Shown: positions 32,304 through 41,285 of the stretch, piece by piece
Position numbering within the stretch: position 1 is the stretch's first letter
How the letters are laid out: each line of letters begins with the position of its first letter
Assembly: GCA_964550175.1 (NCBI GenBank)
Contig: CAZJXP010000001.1
Location: 434,001-498,000 of the forward strand
Length of the DNA: 64,000 bases
Direction: 5' to 3'
From: DSQK01 sp964550175
GTDB lineage: Archaea > Nanobdellota > Nanobdellia > Woesearchaeales > ARS49
Translations under genes and position numbers: made by a program
The notes under the pieces: model-generated
What the model was told of the DNA's origin: nothing
What the model saw: the letters and a program-made list of their open reading frames with translations, nothing else
Databases searched by the model: none

Positions 32304-32858
32304 ATGGCAACCCCTCTCGACTTCGGACTGTTGAAGAGCTTCTCAAGCCTATTTCCGTTCTTGCTCGTCACAGTGACGGTCTTTGCGGTGTTGTGCAAGC
32401 TCGCCCCGTTCAAGGACCAGAAAGGAATCTATGCGTTCATCGCGTTCATTCTCGGCGTAATGACCCTGTTCAGTCCGATTGCGATCAAAACCGTCAACCG
32501 CATGGCACCCTGGTTCGTGCTCTTTTTCATCTTCAGCATTTTCGTATTGCTTGCGTTCCAAGTGTTCGGCATATCGGAAGCGACCATCGGAAGCGTCATC
32601 ACCAGTTCCGAGCACGGCGACACGTTCTTCTACTGGGTCATTGCGATGGTGCTCGTCATTGGCGTCGGCTCCCTAACGAGCGTCATCTCCGAAGAGAAAG
32701 GATTCACTAGCAACTCAACCGAAGTTGAACCTGAAGTCAAAGGGGAAGAATCAGTCGGATTCGTCCAGACCATCGTGCACCCGAAAGTTTTGGGCATGAT
32801 ACTCCTACTATTGGTGGCCGCGTTCACCGTACGAAATCTCAGCAAATACGAGAAGTAA
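32304..32858 (+). CDS. Polytopic membrane protein, paralogue 3
   Basis: A 184-residue membrane protein, third member of the series. It begins GLLKSFSSLFPFLLVTVTVFAVLCKLAPFKDQKGIY, cited in part as LFPFLLVTVTVFAVL, which aligns with the first helices of the two preceding proteins. About five hydrophobic segments, an acidic loop (TEVEPEVKGEESV), and a short basic C terminus NLSKYEK. It is separated from its neighbours by 3 and 2 nt. Confidence 0.72.
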   Translation: MATPLDFGLLKSFSSLFPFLLVTVTVFAVLCKLAPFKDQKGIYAFIAFILGVMTLFSPIAIKTVNRMAPWFVLFFIFSIFVLLAFQVFGISEATIGSVITSSEHGDTFFYWVIAMVLVIGVGSLTSVISEEKGFTSNSTEVEPEVKGEESVGFVQTIVHPKVLGMILLLLVAAFTVRNLSKYEK

Positions 32859-32860
32859 CC

Positions 32861-33466
32861 ATGGCACTCCTTGACTTTTTGAAAAAGAAGGCCCCGGAAC
32901 AGTATGTTCCTCCGGCGCTGTCATCGCCCGTCGACCAGGTTCTTGCGATGCAGCAGCAAGGCTTGACGAACAACCAGATCGTGCAAGCCCTCCAGCGCCA
33001 AGGCTATGACACCGGCACCATCATGGACGCATTATCCCAAGCGGAAGCCAAGCGAGGCGTAGAACCGTTCCAGCCCGCGCCAGAAGACCATCCCTCATAC
33101 AATCCCCCTCAACGAGAGCAGCAGCCTGCCAAGAGCGAGGCGTTCGAAGAAATCGCTGAACACATCGTGGACGAAAAATGGCAGGAATTCGTCAAGGAAA
33201 TGACCAAGATGTCCGAATGGAAGGACCAAGTCAACTCACGACTCGACCGATTGGAACAGTCAATGGCGGACGTCAAGGCCGACCTCGACAACTTGCACCG
33301 CTCAATCTTGGGCAAGATCGGCGAATACGACAAGAACCTTCTCGATGTCGGCACCGAAATCAAGGCCATGGAAAAAGTGTTCCAGAAAGTCCTGCCGACT
33401 TTGACTGAGAATGTGGCTGAACTCTCACGAGTAACTAAGATCGTCAAAGGACCGGTTAAGAAGTAG
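32861..33466 (+). CDS. Coiled-coil protein with UBA-like N-terminal helices
   Basis: A 201-residue soluble protein. Residues about 20-70 hold a short helical module (VLAMQQQGLTNNQIVQALQR then QGYDTGTIMDAL) resembling a UBA-like or DUF-type helix pair. A proline-rich linker (about 72-90) leads to a long coiled coil (about 95-190) with LDRLEQSMADVKADLDNLHR. In archaella, FlaC/FlaD-type coiled-coil proteins (ArlCDE) connect the motor to signals; this could be an analogous cytoplasmic scaffold for the pilus-like ATPase (inference). Confidence 0.7.
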   Translation: MALLDFLKKKAPEQYVPPALSSPVDQVLAMQQQGLTNNQIVQALQRQGYDTGTIMDALSQAEAKRGVEPFQPAPEDHPSYNPPQREQQPAKSEAFEEIAEHIVDEKWQEFVKEMTKMSEWKDQVNSRLDRLEQSMADVKADLDNLHRSILGKIGEYDKNLLDVGTEIKAMEKVFQKVLPTLTENVAELSRVTKIVKGPVKK

Positions 33467-33593
33467 TTCTAGTCAGAGTAAACTTTTTACCGCCACGTTT
33501 GGTATAGTCGTTACCTTTAGAATTCTTGTTAGGATAAAACGAACGACTCAAAATCTGCAGGGGAGAGCAACTTAAACAACAGCGGACTAACTC

Positions 33594-34043
33594 TTACTCC
33601 TCGTGCATCTCTTCCTTATGCACGCCTAACTTCTCATCGATCAACTTATCCACTTGATCGTGCGAAACGAATCTAATCGGATCCCACATCTCGATGTAGC
33701 GCTTCAGGACGTCGACGTCCTCCTTGCGGGCGGTCAGCTGGAGTTCCTTGATGGCCATGACGACGCGGTCCTCAACGACACGAAGCGTCTTCTTCATCTC
33801 CATCAAGTCCGTCTGGGCGTTCTTGGCGTCCATTAACGCCTTCTTCTGGTGGCCAAGCATGTTCTGTTCTATCAATTGCAGTTTGCGGCGAAGATCAGAA
33901 TACCTTTCTTCCGCGACGCGGAGGCGCGTCGTGAGCATAGTCACGTCCTGCTGCATTGAGGTATCTGCCTCCATGAGCGGTTTTTGGCCGAACATCGTGC
34001 CAAATCCTCTCTTCTCAGCTGAGACTGGGTCTGTGTCTGCCAT
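33594..34043 (-). CDS. Coiled-coil protein, antiparallel to pilus genes
   Basis: A 149-residue acidic protein, nearly all coiled coil (TTRLRVAEERYSDLRRKLQL; MKKTLRVVEDRVVMAIKELQ) with a short C-terminal segment VDKLIDEKLGVHKEEMHEE. It lies between the pilus coiled-coil gene and the secretion ATPase, on the opposite strand. No known domain. The strong TTTATATA box just upstream faces the other direction (towards the ATPase), so the promoter of this gene is uncertain, and the start could be the ATG at 33995. Confidence 0.65.
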   Translation of the reverse strand: MADTDPVSAEKRGFGTMFGQKPLMEADTSMQQDVTMLTTRLRVAEERYSDLRRKLQLIEQNMLGHQKKALMDAKNAQTDLMEMKKTLRVVEDRVVMAIKELQLTARKEDVDVLKRYIEMWDPIRFVSHDQVDKLIDEKLGVHKEEMHEE

Positions 34044-34050
34044 CGGAATT

Positions 34051-34058
34051 TTTATATA
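34051..34058 (+). promoter_or_regulatory. TATA box of the secretion ATPase operon
   Basis: TTTATATA, oriented towards the ATPase gene, with about 65 nt to its GTG start. The leader of about 40 nt contains GAGG 8-10 nt before the GTG. Confidence 0.6.
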
Positions 34059-34122
34059 CCGTGATGCCAGAATGCGGTTACGAGCTAGTTAAACTTATGT
34101 TACTACAAGCGAGGAAAAAAGG

Positions 34123-36399
34123 GTGACGGGAGAAGCGACCTGCGGAAGTTACGATATCCTCCGCGAAGGCGACGAAGTCATCCTCCGCATCGACTGCGAA
34201 GCCTGCACATTCTTTCCGAACATCGAAGACAACACGCGCACCATGGCGATGGTGACTGATTTGCTCGCGGAAGTCGGGCACGTCACCAAAATCGTGCTCG
34301 TGCAAAAACGCGACTACGAATACGACACGCCGCAAGTGCTGATTCTTGAGGAAATCGCGAATCTGTACAAGCAAATCAACCAGCACAAGATCGGCTACGG
34401 ACTATTGATCGACGCGGCAAGCCACCGATTCATCGATGCCTCATATGCCGAAGTCCAAGACACGCTCCACCGACTCCTGAAGAGCGACCCGCTCGGCGCG
34501 TACGTCGAGCTTATCCGAATCCTGCGACGCGAAGACATCCTCCTGAAAGACGGAACTCTGCCGCCCGAAGGAAAGCTCGCGGTCGGCAAGCTTGTGAAGT
34601 TTTTGCAGGATTTACTCACGGCGTTCGACCAAACCAAGCTCATCAAGCTCGCGAAAGCCTCCATCGCCGGATTCAAGCCCGGCGACCGCGACCCGTATCG
34701 AAAAATCTTCAGCCCGAGCATCAAGCCCGACTTCATGTTCACAAAATTGCAAGCGAGTTATCCGCCCGATGCGGAAGAACTCACCAGTTACGAAGTGAAC
34801 GGCACTGAAGTCACCATTTTCAGTCTTCCTGGCAACGTCCAATACCTCTACCACATCGTCCCTCCCGAATTCAGGCTGAGCGAAGAACAGTACGAACTGC
34901 TTGACGCGGCGAGAAAAATCATGGCGGAGCACAAACCAAAGCGCTCCGAATTCGTCGATCCGGAACGCATGCGCGAAGTCTTCACGGCGATTGGCACGGA
35001 CCTTATTGACGAGCTATCCAGTTACCGCGGAATGAAATTGCGCGACAAGGAACGCGACGAACTCGTACAAATTCTCGTCAGATACACGGTTGGATTTGGG
35101 TTAATCGAAGTCTTGCTCGCGGACGAACGCGTCCAAGACATCAGCATCAACTCGCCGATGGGACGCATCCCTATGTTCATCGTCCACCAGGATTACGGGG
35201 ACTGCACGACAAACATCGTTGCCACCATTTCCGAAGCCGAAAGCTGGGCGTCAAAACTCAGACTCATCTCAGGCAGACCGTTGGATGAAGCAAACCCTAT
35301 TCTTGACACGGAACTTGTGTTGCCGACAAGCCGAGCGCGAGTCGCGGCCATCTCCGCTCCGCTGAACCCGACAAACCTCGCGTACAGCTTCCGTCGCCAC
35401 CGAGACAAGCCCTGGACGCTCGCGCTCTTCATCAGCAACGGCATGCTGTCACCATTAGCCGGCGGCGTGCTGAGCTTCATCATCGACGGAGCGAGAACCA
35501 TGCTCGTCGCGGGAACACGAAGCTCAGGAAAAACGTCATTGCTCGGCGCAATGATGGTCGAAATCATGCGACGCATCCGAATCATCACCATCGAAGACAC
35601 GCTCGAACTTCCAGTCACGGCATTGAAAAATATGAACTATAACATTCAAAGCATGAAAGTTGCCTCTGCGCTCACGCGCGGCTCGACCGAAGTCTCCGCC
35701 GACGAAGGGATCCGAACGACCTTGCGTTTAGGAGACTCCAGCTTAATCGTGGGAGAAGTGCGTAGCGTCGAAGCAAAGGCGCTCTACGAAGCCATGAGAG
35801 TCGGCGCGCTCGCGAACACCGTCGCAGGAACGATCCACGGCGACAGCCCGTACGGCGTGTTCGACCGCGTCGTCAACGACCTCGGCGTGCCGAGAACGAG
35901 CTTCAAAGCAACGGACATCATTGTTGTGGCGAACCCTGTGCGCAGCCCGGACGGACTGCACCGTTTCAGACGCGTGACGCAAATCACCGAAGTCCGAAAG
36001 CACTGGGAAAACGACCCGATGACGGAAGGCGGGTTTGTCGACCTGTTCAAGTATGACGCGATCACGGACACATTGCAGCCCACGAGCGACCTGCTCAACG
36101 GCGACAGCGAAATCATCAAGTCCATCGCCGGCAGCGTCCGCGAATGGGCGGGAAACTGGGACGCGGTGTGGGACAACATTACGCTCCGAGCGCGCATCAA
36201 ACAAGCCCTCGTCGACACGGCAAAGAAAATCAACCGCATGGACATCCTTGAAGCCCCGTTCATCATCGCGAGCAACGACCAATTCCATCTCATCTCAGAA
36301 CAAATACGGGAACAGACCGGAAAGCTCGACAGCGAACAGATATTCTTCGCGTGGAACGACTGGTTCCAGAAAGCCCTCCGACAACATGAGGACGTCTAA
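34123..36399 (+). CDS. Type II/IV secretion system ATPase (ArlI/PilB-like)
   Basis: A 758-residue hexameric secretion NTPase of the archaeal GspE/ArlI group. The N-terminal domain has a CxxC pair (DCEACTFFPNIEDN), typical of archaeal members. The core has Walker A GTRSSGKT at 464-471, the Asp box IITIEDTLEL, Walker B LIVGEVRSVE and the His box GTIHGDSPYG. It powers pilin assembly or secretion at the inner face of the membrane. The GTG at 34123 starts the conserved domain. It overlaps the T2SSF gene by one base (TAATG), forming an ATPase-platform pair. It is longer than ArlI (about 550 residues), with added N- and C-terminal parts. Confidence 0.93.
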   Translation: MTGEATCGSYDILREGDEVILRIDCEACTFFPNIEDNTRTMAMVTDLLAEVGHVTKIVLVQKRDYEYDTPQVLILEEIANLYKQINQHKIGYGLLIDAASHRFIDASYAEVQDTLHRLLKSDPLGAYVELIRILRREDILLKDGTLPPEGKLAVGKLVKFLQDLLTAFDQTKLIKLAKASIAGFKPGDRDPYRKIFSPSIKPDFMFTKLQASYPPDAEELTSYEVNGTEVTIFSLPGNVQYLYHIVPPEFRLSEEQYELLDAARKIMAEHKPKRSEFVDPERMREVFTAIGTDLIDELSSYRGMKLRDKERDELVQILVRYTVGFGLIEVLLADERVQDISINSPMGRIPMFIVHQDYGDCTTNIVATISEAESWASKLRLISGRPLDEANPILDTELVLPTSRARVAAISAPLNPTNLAYSFRRHRDKPWTLALFISNGMLSPLAGGVLSFIIDGARTMLVAGTRSSGKTSLLGAMMVEIMRRIRIITIEDTLELPVTALKNMNYNIQSMKVASALTRGSTEVSADEGIRTTLRLGDSSLIVGEVRSVEAKALYEAMRVGALANTVAGTIHGDSPYGVFDRVVNDLGVPRTSFKATDIIVVANPVRSPDGLHRFRRVTQITEVRKHWENDPMTEGGFVDLFKYDAITDTLQPTSDLLNGDSEIIKSIAGSVREWAGNWDAVWDNITLRARIKQALVDTAKKINRMDILEAPFIIASNDQFHLISEQIREQTGKLDSEQIFFAWNDWFQKALRQHEDV

Positions 36400-38528
36400 T
36401 GGAACAAGACATCCTCAAGAAGTACCGTCAACGGCTTGAACAAGAACTGGGCGGAAACCCCGGCACGCGCGAAGTCCGGTCGGTCGAGTACCAGCAGTTC
36501 CGCACCGAATCCATCCCGCAGCACGTCACGCTCTACGAACGCCTATGCAACGGGGCCGAACGGCTGCTGAAAGTGAAAGTGCCGCTGGCGAAAGCCGCCG
36601 TCATGCAGGAGCATCTCGCCGTGGCTCACCTCAATGTCACCCCGTCAGGCGTCATGGCACTCTCCTACACCCTGCCTCTTTTCATCCTCCTGTTTGGAGC
36701 GCTCATCAGCACCATCATCTTCGGCTCGATGTTCTTCACGATGTTCTTCGTGTTCATCGGGTTCGGACTCATCATTGGGCTGCAAAAACTTCCGGAATAC
36801 CTCTCAAACAGCTGGCGCCTCAAGGCAAGCAACCAGATGGTGCTCTGCGTCTTTTATGTTGTAACTTACATGCGTCACACCAGCAACCTCGAAAACGCGA
36901 TAGGCTTCGCGGCCGAACATTTAGCTCCGCCATTATCCCTCGATCTCAAAAAAATATTGTGGGATGTCGAAACCGAAAAGTACGACACGGTGAAAGACAG
37001 CCTCGACGCCTATCTTGACACATGGCGCAAGTGGAACAACGAATTCATCGAAGCGTTCCACCTCATTGAAGGCTCGCTTTTCGAAACGGCGGAAACGCGA
37101 CGCGTCGAATTGCTGGACAAGGCGCTTGACGTCATCCTCCAGGAAACGTATGAAAAGATGTTGCATTACGCGCACAATCTCAAAAGCCCGATCACGACGC
37201 TGCACATGCTCGGAATCATCCTTCCTGTCCTCGGATTGGTCATCCTTCCCCTGGTTGTGAGCTTCATCGGAACGGCAAAATGGTACCACATCGCGATGCT
37301 CTACAACGTCATCCTTCCCGTCATCGTCTATTATCTCGGCAGAAACATCCTTTCGACGCGACCGACGGGCTATGGCGACACCGATATTTCCGAAATAAGC
37401 CCGGGACTGAAGAAGTACCGCAACATGCTGTTCAAAATCGGCGGAAAAGAAATCGCAATCAATCCGATGTTCATCTGCATCTTCATTGGGGCGGCATTCG
37501 CTGTTGTCGGGTTTATGCCGTTGATTCTGCATCAGGTCGCACCGAATTTCGAGTTCGAAATGTTCGGCATCAAACTCCTTGACTACCGGACGAGCAACAA
37601 TCCGGAAACTCCTGGATTGATCCTCGGACCCTATGGCCTCTTTTCCAGCGTCATCTCGCTCGCATTTCCGTTGGGACTTGCGCTGACCATCGGACTCTAC
37701 GCGCGAATGCGCAGCAAGAACATCATCAAAATTCGGGAGAACTCAAAAAAGCTCGAAGACGAATTCGCGAGCGCATTGTTCCAGCTCGGAAACCGACTGG
37801 CGGACGGTATCCCTGCCGAGGCAGCGTTTGGCCGCGTGGCCGACATGATGCCCGACACGGTCAGCGGACAATTCTTCAATCTCGTCAGCACCAACATCCG
37901 CAAGCTCGGCATGGGGCTCCGCGAGGCGCTGTTCAACCCCCGAACAGGGGCTGTCGCAGCATACCCGAGCGCCATCATCGAAAGCTCGATGAAAGTGCTC
38001 ATTGAAAGCATCCGAAAAGGACCCTTAATCGCGGCGAACGCGTTGACGAACGTCTCGAGATACATCAAGGAAATTCATGCCGTAAATGAACGACTGCGCG
38101 ACCTCATGGCAGAAATCATTTCCGACATGAAATCGCAAATCGCGTTTCTTACGCCTGCGATTTCCGGCATCGTCATCGGCATCACCAGCATGATTACGAC
38201 GATTCTCGGGGCGTTGAGCACGCAAGTTACGAAATTGTCCGCCGAAGGCGCGGGTCGCGTCGGCACCATCGCGTCATTGTTCGGCGACTCTATCCCGACG
38301 TACTATTTCCAGATTGTTGTCGGCATTTATGTCGTGCAGATCGTCACCATCCTTACGATCATCGCGAACAGCATTGAGAACGGAGCCGACAAGCTCGGCG
38401 AGCGCTATGCGGTCGGACAGAACGTCATCCGCAGCACAATCCTCTACTGCGCGATTTCACTTATCGTCATGATCATCTTCAACTCCATCGCGTTGAAAAT
38501 CATGAGCGCGACATTGGCGGGAAAATGA
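36399..38528 (+). CDS. T2SSF-type platform protein, double domain (ArlJ/PilC-like)
   Basis: A 709-residue membrane platform protein for pilus assembly. Two T2SSF helical-bundle domains are visible: about 135-260 (VLCVFYVVTYMRHTSNLENA; DALDVIL-type repeat) and about 440-570 (FASALFQLGNRLADGIPAEA). Membrane helices lie at about 85-130, 265-320, 350-380, 400-430 and four near the C terminus. It anchors the secretion ATPase and moves pilin subunits from the membrane. It overlaps the ATPase gene at its start and the small membrane protein gene at its end (4 nt). Confidence 0.92.
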   Translation: MEQDILKKYRQRLEQELGGNPGTREVRSVEYQQFRTESIPQHVTLYERLCNGAERLLKVKVPLAKAAVMQEHLAVAHLNVTPSGVMALSYTLPLFILLFGALISTIIFGSMFFTMFFVFIGFGLIIGLQKLPEYLSNSWRLKASNQMVLCVFYVVTYMRHTSNLENAIGFAAEHLAPPLSLDLKKILWDVETEKYDTVKDSLDAYLDTWRKWNNEFIEAFHLIEGSLFETAETRRVELLDKALDVILQETYEKMLHYAHNLKSPITTLHMLGIILPVLGLVILPLVVSFIGTAKWYHIAMLYNVILPVIVYYLGRNILSTRPTGYGDTDISEISPGLKKYRNMLFKIGGKEIAINPMFICIFIGAAFAVVGFMPLILHQVAPNFEFEMFGIKLLDYRTSNNPETPGLILGPYGLFSSVISLAFPLGLALTIGLYARMRSKNIIKIRENSKKLEDEFASALFQLGNRLADGIPAEAAFGRVADMMPDTVSGQFFNLVSTNIRKLGMGLREALFNPRTGAVAAYPSAIIESSMKVLIESIRKGPLIAANALTNVSRYIKEIHAVNERLRDLMAEIISDMKSQIAFLTPAISGIVIGITSMITTILGALSTQVTKLSAEGAGRVGTIASLFGDSIPTYYFQIVVGIYVVQIVTILTIIANSIENGADKLGERYAVGQNVIRSTILYCAISLIVMIIFNSIALKIMSATLAGK

Positions 38529-38812
38529 AAAAACCACTTATTTTTGCCGTCCTTTTTTCTCTATGTGCAAGCATTATTGCGTATATCGTGCAAATGCGGG
38601 CATCGGCAACCACAACATCCTGCAGCTATCTTGATCCCATCATCATTGATATCCTTGCTTTTTCTGCAGGAATTTTTCTTGTTGTTGAAGGGGTTCTCCG
38701 CATCATTCAACAACCAAATGCGTCTTGGAACGTGCAGCTTGGCAGGGCCATCAGAATAGGATTTGGCTGCACCATCATAACCATTCACCTTCTGCAAGCG
38801 ATACACAAATAG
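38525..38812 (+). CDS. Small membrane protein at end of pilus cluster
   Basis: A 95-residue protein with three hydrophobic segments (about 5-22, 40-60 and 75-92). Not recognised. It lacks the basic leader plus G/A peptidase site of archaeal pilins, so it is not an evident pilin. The gene is AT-rich relative to the platform gene it overlaps by 4 nt. It ends 1 nt before the tRNA-Phe gene on the opposite strand. Confidence 0.65.
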   Translation: MKKPLIFAVLFSLCASIIAYIVQMRASATTTSCSYLDPIIIDILAFSAGIFLVVEGVLRIIQQPNASWNVQLGRAIRIGFGCTIITIHLLQAIHK

Positions 38813-38813
38813 A

Positions 38814-38887
38814 TGAGGACGGCCGGATTTGAACCAGCGACACCACGCTCTTCAGGCGTGTGCTCTCCCAGGCTGAGCTACGCCCCC
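38814..38887 (-). tRNA. tRNA-Phe (GAA)
   Basis: Cloverleaf on the minus strand: acceptor GGGGGCG/CGTCCTC (two G-T pairs), D arm GCTC/GAGC with GGGA loop, anticodon arm CACGC-CTGAAGA-GCGTG giving anticodon GAA, T arm GCTGG-TTCAAAT-CCGGC. Discriminator A. No CCA is encoded and no intron is present. A TATA-like TTTTAAATG at 38912-38920 lies about 27 nt upstream of the 5' end. Confidence 0.95.
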
Positions 38888-38968
38888 AGGATGATTGATT
38901 TCTCGAGGGGGCATTTAAAACCCTTTTGGTTTTAACGAACCAAACCGGGCCGAAAACGCAGAAACTGC

Positions 38969-39238
38969 TCAATGCACGAAATGAACCCAATCTTCCGGGA
39001 TACCTGTTTGCTTGAGTTCGCGACGGGCATCCAGCTCCGAGATGTCCTTGCGGAGATAGAGGTCGCGGCTACCGGTTGTCCAGGTCCAACCTTGCTTTTC
39101 GAGCTTCGCGACGGCGTCGGCGAGCAGATGCATCCTTTGCTTGAGGTCATCCCCAAGCTTTTTCAGGTTTGTGCTGTCCTTACCCAAGCCGAGCACTTCT
39201 TCGACGTCCTCGAGCAAGTAAATGAACACATCAACCAT
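38969..39238 (-). CDS. Hypothetical protein coupled to OB-fold gene
   Basis: An 89-residue protein, not recognised: acidic helical N-terminal half (VDVFIYLLEDVEEVLGLGKD) and a tryptophan-containing C-terminal part (QGWTWTTGSRDLYLRKDIS; PEDWVHFVH). No membrane or metal motif. Its ATG shares a base with the stop of the upstream OB-fold gene (TAATG), so the two products are made together and may act together. Confidence 0.7.
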   Translation of the reverse strand: MVDVFIYLLEDVEEVLGLGKDSTNLKKLGDDLKQRMHLLADAVAKLEKQGWTWTTGSRDLYLRKDISELDARRELKQTGIPEDWVHFVH

Positions 39239-39621
39239 TACGCATCCTCTTCGTCGTCCCCTAATTCTTCATCGAGCTTGTCTTCATCATCCTCAATATC
39301 CTTACTTGTGATGTTGATTGCCTTGTCGGGAGCCTTGCTAACCATCGTGAACGCGCCGAACTTGCCCGTGCTGAGCTGTAATGTGCCTTTGAACTCGTCC
39401 GCATAGCCGTTCGTGATGTGAATCTTGTCGCCGACATTCACCTGGTCTACTTGCTCGTTCCACAACGTGAACTTCACTTCGCCCGTGGAGTCCTTGAGCT
39501 TCGCGTCGCAGACCTTGCTCGATTTTCCGAACTTTTCAAACGAACGCGGGGCATCTTTCGAGACGACATCCGCAATAAGATCTATCTTTCCGAGTTTTGG
39601 CTTCAGGTCTTTGATGTTCAT
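39238..39621 (-). CDS. OB-fold single-strand nucleic-acid-binding protein
   Basis: A 127-residue protein with one OB fold (about 1-95) resembling the SOSS-B/archaeal SSB type: NIKDLKPKLGKIDLIADV, TGEVKFTLWNEQVDQVNVGD, KIHITNGYADEFKGTLQLS. It ends in a strongly acidic tail (EDDEDKLDEELGDDEEDA), as in bacterial and crenarchaeal SSB proteins where the tail binds partners. Likely ssDNA or RNA binding. First gene of a two-gene unit. Confidence 0.87.
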   Translation of the reverse strand: MNIKDLKPKLGKIDLIADVVSKDAPRSFEKFGKSSKVCDAKLKDSTGEVKFTLWNEQVDQVNVGDKIHITNGYADEFKGTLQLSTGKFGAFTMVSKAPDKAINITSKDIEDDEDKLDEELGDDEEDA

Positions 39622-39658
39622 GAAAATAACGAGAACATACTTCTATTAATGCTTTATG

Positions 39659-41212
39659 CTACTTCACAGGTTCCTTGGACGGAACGTACGGAACGCCCGC
39701 TTTGTGGAATGCAAGCTCACCAGAAATGAGCTTGCGAAGAGTTTCCTTAAGATCAGTAATCTTGACACGAATCTGCTGCGTGCTGTCGCGGTCACGAACG
39801 GTGACGTCATTGTTCTGCATCGAATCAAAGTCAATCGTCACACAATACGGCGTGCCGATCTCGTCCATTCGGGCATATCTGCGGCCGACACTGCCTGACT
39901 TGTCGTAAAACACGGGGAATTCGGTTCGTATCATGTTGAAGACTTCACGGGCCTTGGTCGCGATCTCTTCTCGATTGCTGAGCAACGGGAACACGGCGAC
40001 ATGATGCGGCGCGAGCTTCGGATGAAGCTTCAGCACGACGTTTCCGCGCGCTTTGTCATCATGATATGCGCTGTACATGAACACGAGAAACGCGCGGTCA
40101 ACCCCTTGCGAAGGCTCGGCCACGACATGCGGAATGATCTTCTGCTTCGTTTCTTCGTCGAAAATGCTCAAATCCTTGCCTGAGTGCTTCATGTGCTGTT
40201 TCAGATCGTAATCCGTTCGGTTCGCCATGCCCTGCAGCTCCTTCCAACCGAACGGGAATTCGTACTCCAAATCCCACGTGTCAAGCGAATAATGTGACTT
40301 TTCATCCGCGACGTGCTGCCTAATGCGGAACTTCTTTGGCTCGGCTCCGAGGGAAATGAACCACTGATGGGCCTTCGCGAGCCAGTACGCGTGCCAGACG
40401 GTCGAGATCGTTTTTTTATCGATGCATTCCTTAATGGACATCTCGTGAGCGGGCAACTTCTTGTTCTGCATTTCCGCGGAATAGACCAGCATCTTGTGCG
40501 ACAGCACTTCATCGAGATACGGGCAATCATTCGGCTTGTTAGGATGGATGAAATACTCAAGCTCCATCTGCTCAAATTCTCGGCAGCGGAACAAGAAGTT
40601 TCTCGGGGCGATTTCGTTGCGGAACGCCTTGCCGATTTGTGCAATGCCGAACGGCAGCTTGACTCTTCCGGTCTCGGTGATGTTCTTGAAATCGAGGAAA
40701 ATGTTCTGCGCGGTCTCGGGACGCAAGTAGGCCGTCGCTTCCTTGCTCGGAATCGGACCGATGTAGGTCTGGAACATCATGTTGAACGCCTTTGCGTCAG
40801 AAAATTCGCTCTTGCACTTCGGGCACTTGACCTTGTTCTCCTTGATAAGCGCCGTCAGCGCATCCGCCTTCAAGCCAGCCGTGTCAATGTGGAGTATTTC
40901 CTCGATCAAATGATCCGCTCTTTGACGATCCTTGCACTTCGTGCACTCGACCACAAAATCATCGAAGTTTGCAAGATGCCCGGACGCTTCCCAGGTTTTC
41001 GGATGCGAAATGATCGTGCCGTCAATGCCGACCACATCCTCACGGTCGTGAACGAAAAACTTCCACCAGGAGCGCTTGATGTTGTTCTTGAGCTCGACGC
41101 CAGCCGGGCCGTAGTCGAAGAATCCCGCCAATCCGCCGTAGATTTCGCTGTTCGAGAACACAAGCCCCTTCCGCTTGCAGAACGTGGACATTTCCTCGAT
41201 GGTGATGGACAT
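39659..41212 (-). CDS. glyS: Glycyl-tRNA synthetase
   Basis: Homodimeric archaeal/eukaryal GlyRS, 517 residues, class II. N terminus RKGLVFSNSEIYGGLAGFFDYGPAG, cited in part as FSNSEIYGGLAGFFDYG, is highly characteristic. Zinc-like CxxC pairs occur in CTKC and CPKC; motif 2 is FRNEIAPRNFLFRCREFEQ and motif 3 GVDRAFLVF. The C-terminal anticodon domain includes APHHVAVFPL. A TTTTTAAA element about 25 nt upstream suggests a leaderless mRNA. Confidence 0.96.
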   Translation of the reverse strand: MSITIEEMSTFCKRKGLVFSNSEIYGGLAGFFDYGPAGVELKNNIKRSWWKFFVHDREDVVGIDGTIISHPKTWEASGHLANFDDFVVECTKCKDRQRADHLIEEILHIDTAGLKADALTALIKENKVKCPKCKSEFSDAKAFNMMFQTYIGPIPSKEATAYLRPETAQNIFLDFKNITETGRVKLPFGIAQIGKAFRNEIAPRNFLFRCREFEQMELEYFIHPNKPNDCPYLDEVLSHKMLVYSAEMQNKKLPAHEMSIKECIDKKTISTVWHAYWLAKAHQWFISLGAEPKKFRIRQHVADEKSHYSLDTWDLEYEFPFGWKELQGMANRTDYDLKQHMKHSGKDLSIFDEETKQKIIPHVVAEPSQGVDRAFLVFMYSAYHDDKARGNVVLKLHPKLAPHHVAVFPLLSNREEIATKAREVFNMIRTEFPVFYDKSGSVGRRYARMDEIGTPYCVTIDFDSMQNNDVTVRDRDSTQQIRVKITDLKETLRKLISGELAFHKAGVPYVPSKEPVK

Positions 41213-41285
41213 AGGACAACCACATCAAATCTGGTTTAAAAAGGTTTGCGGAACCCATTTAATAACGCCGTAGTTTGGGCAATTA

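Noticed and set aside
38525..38812. Pilin encoded at the end of the pilus-like cluster
   Set aside because: The protein has three hydrophobic segments and no basic leader with a peptidase site, unlike archaeal pilins.
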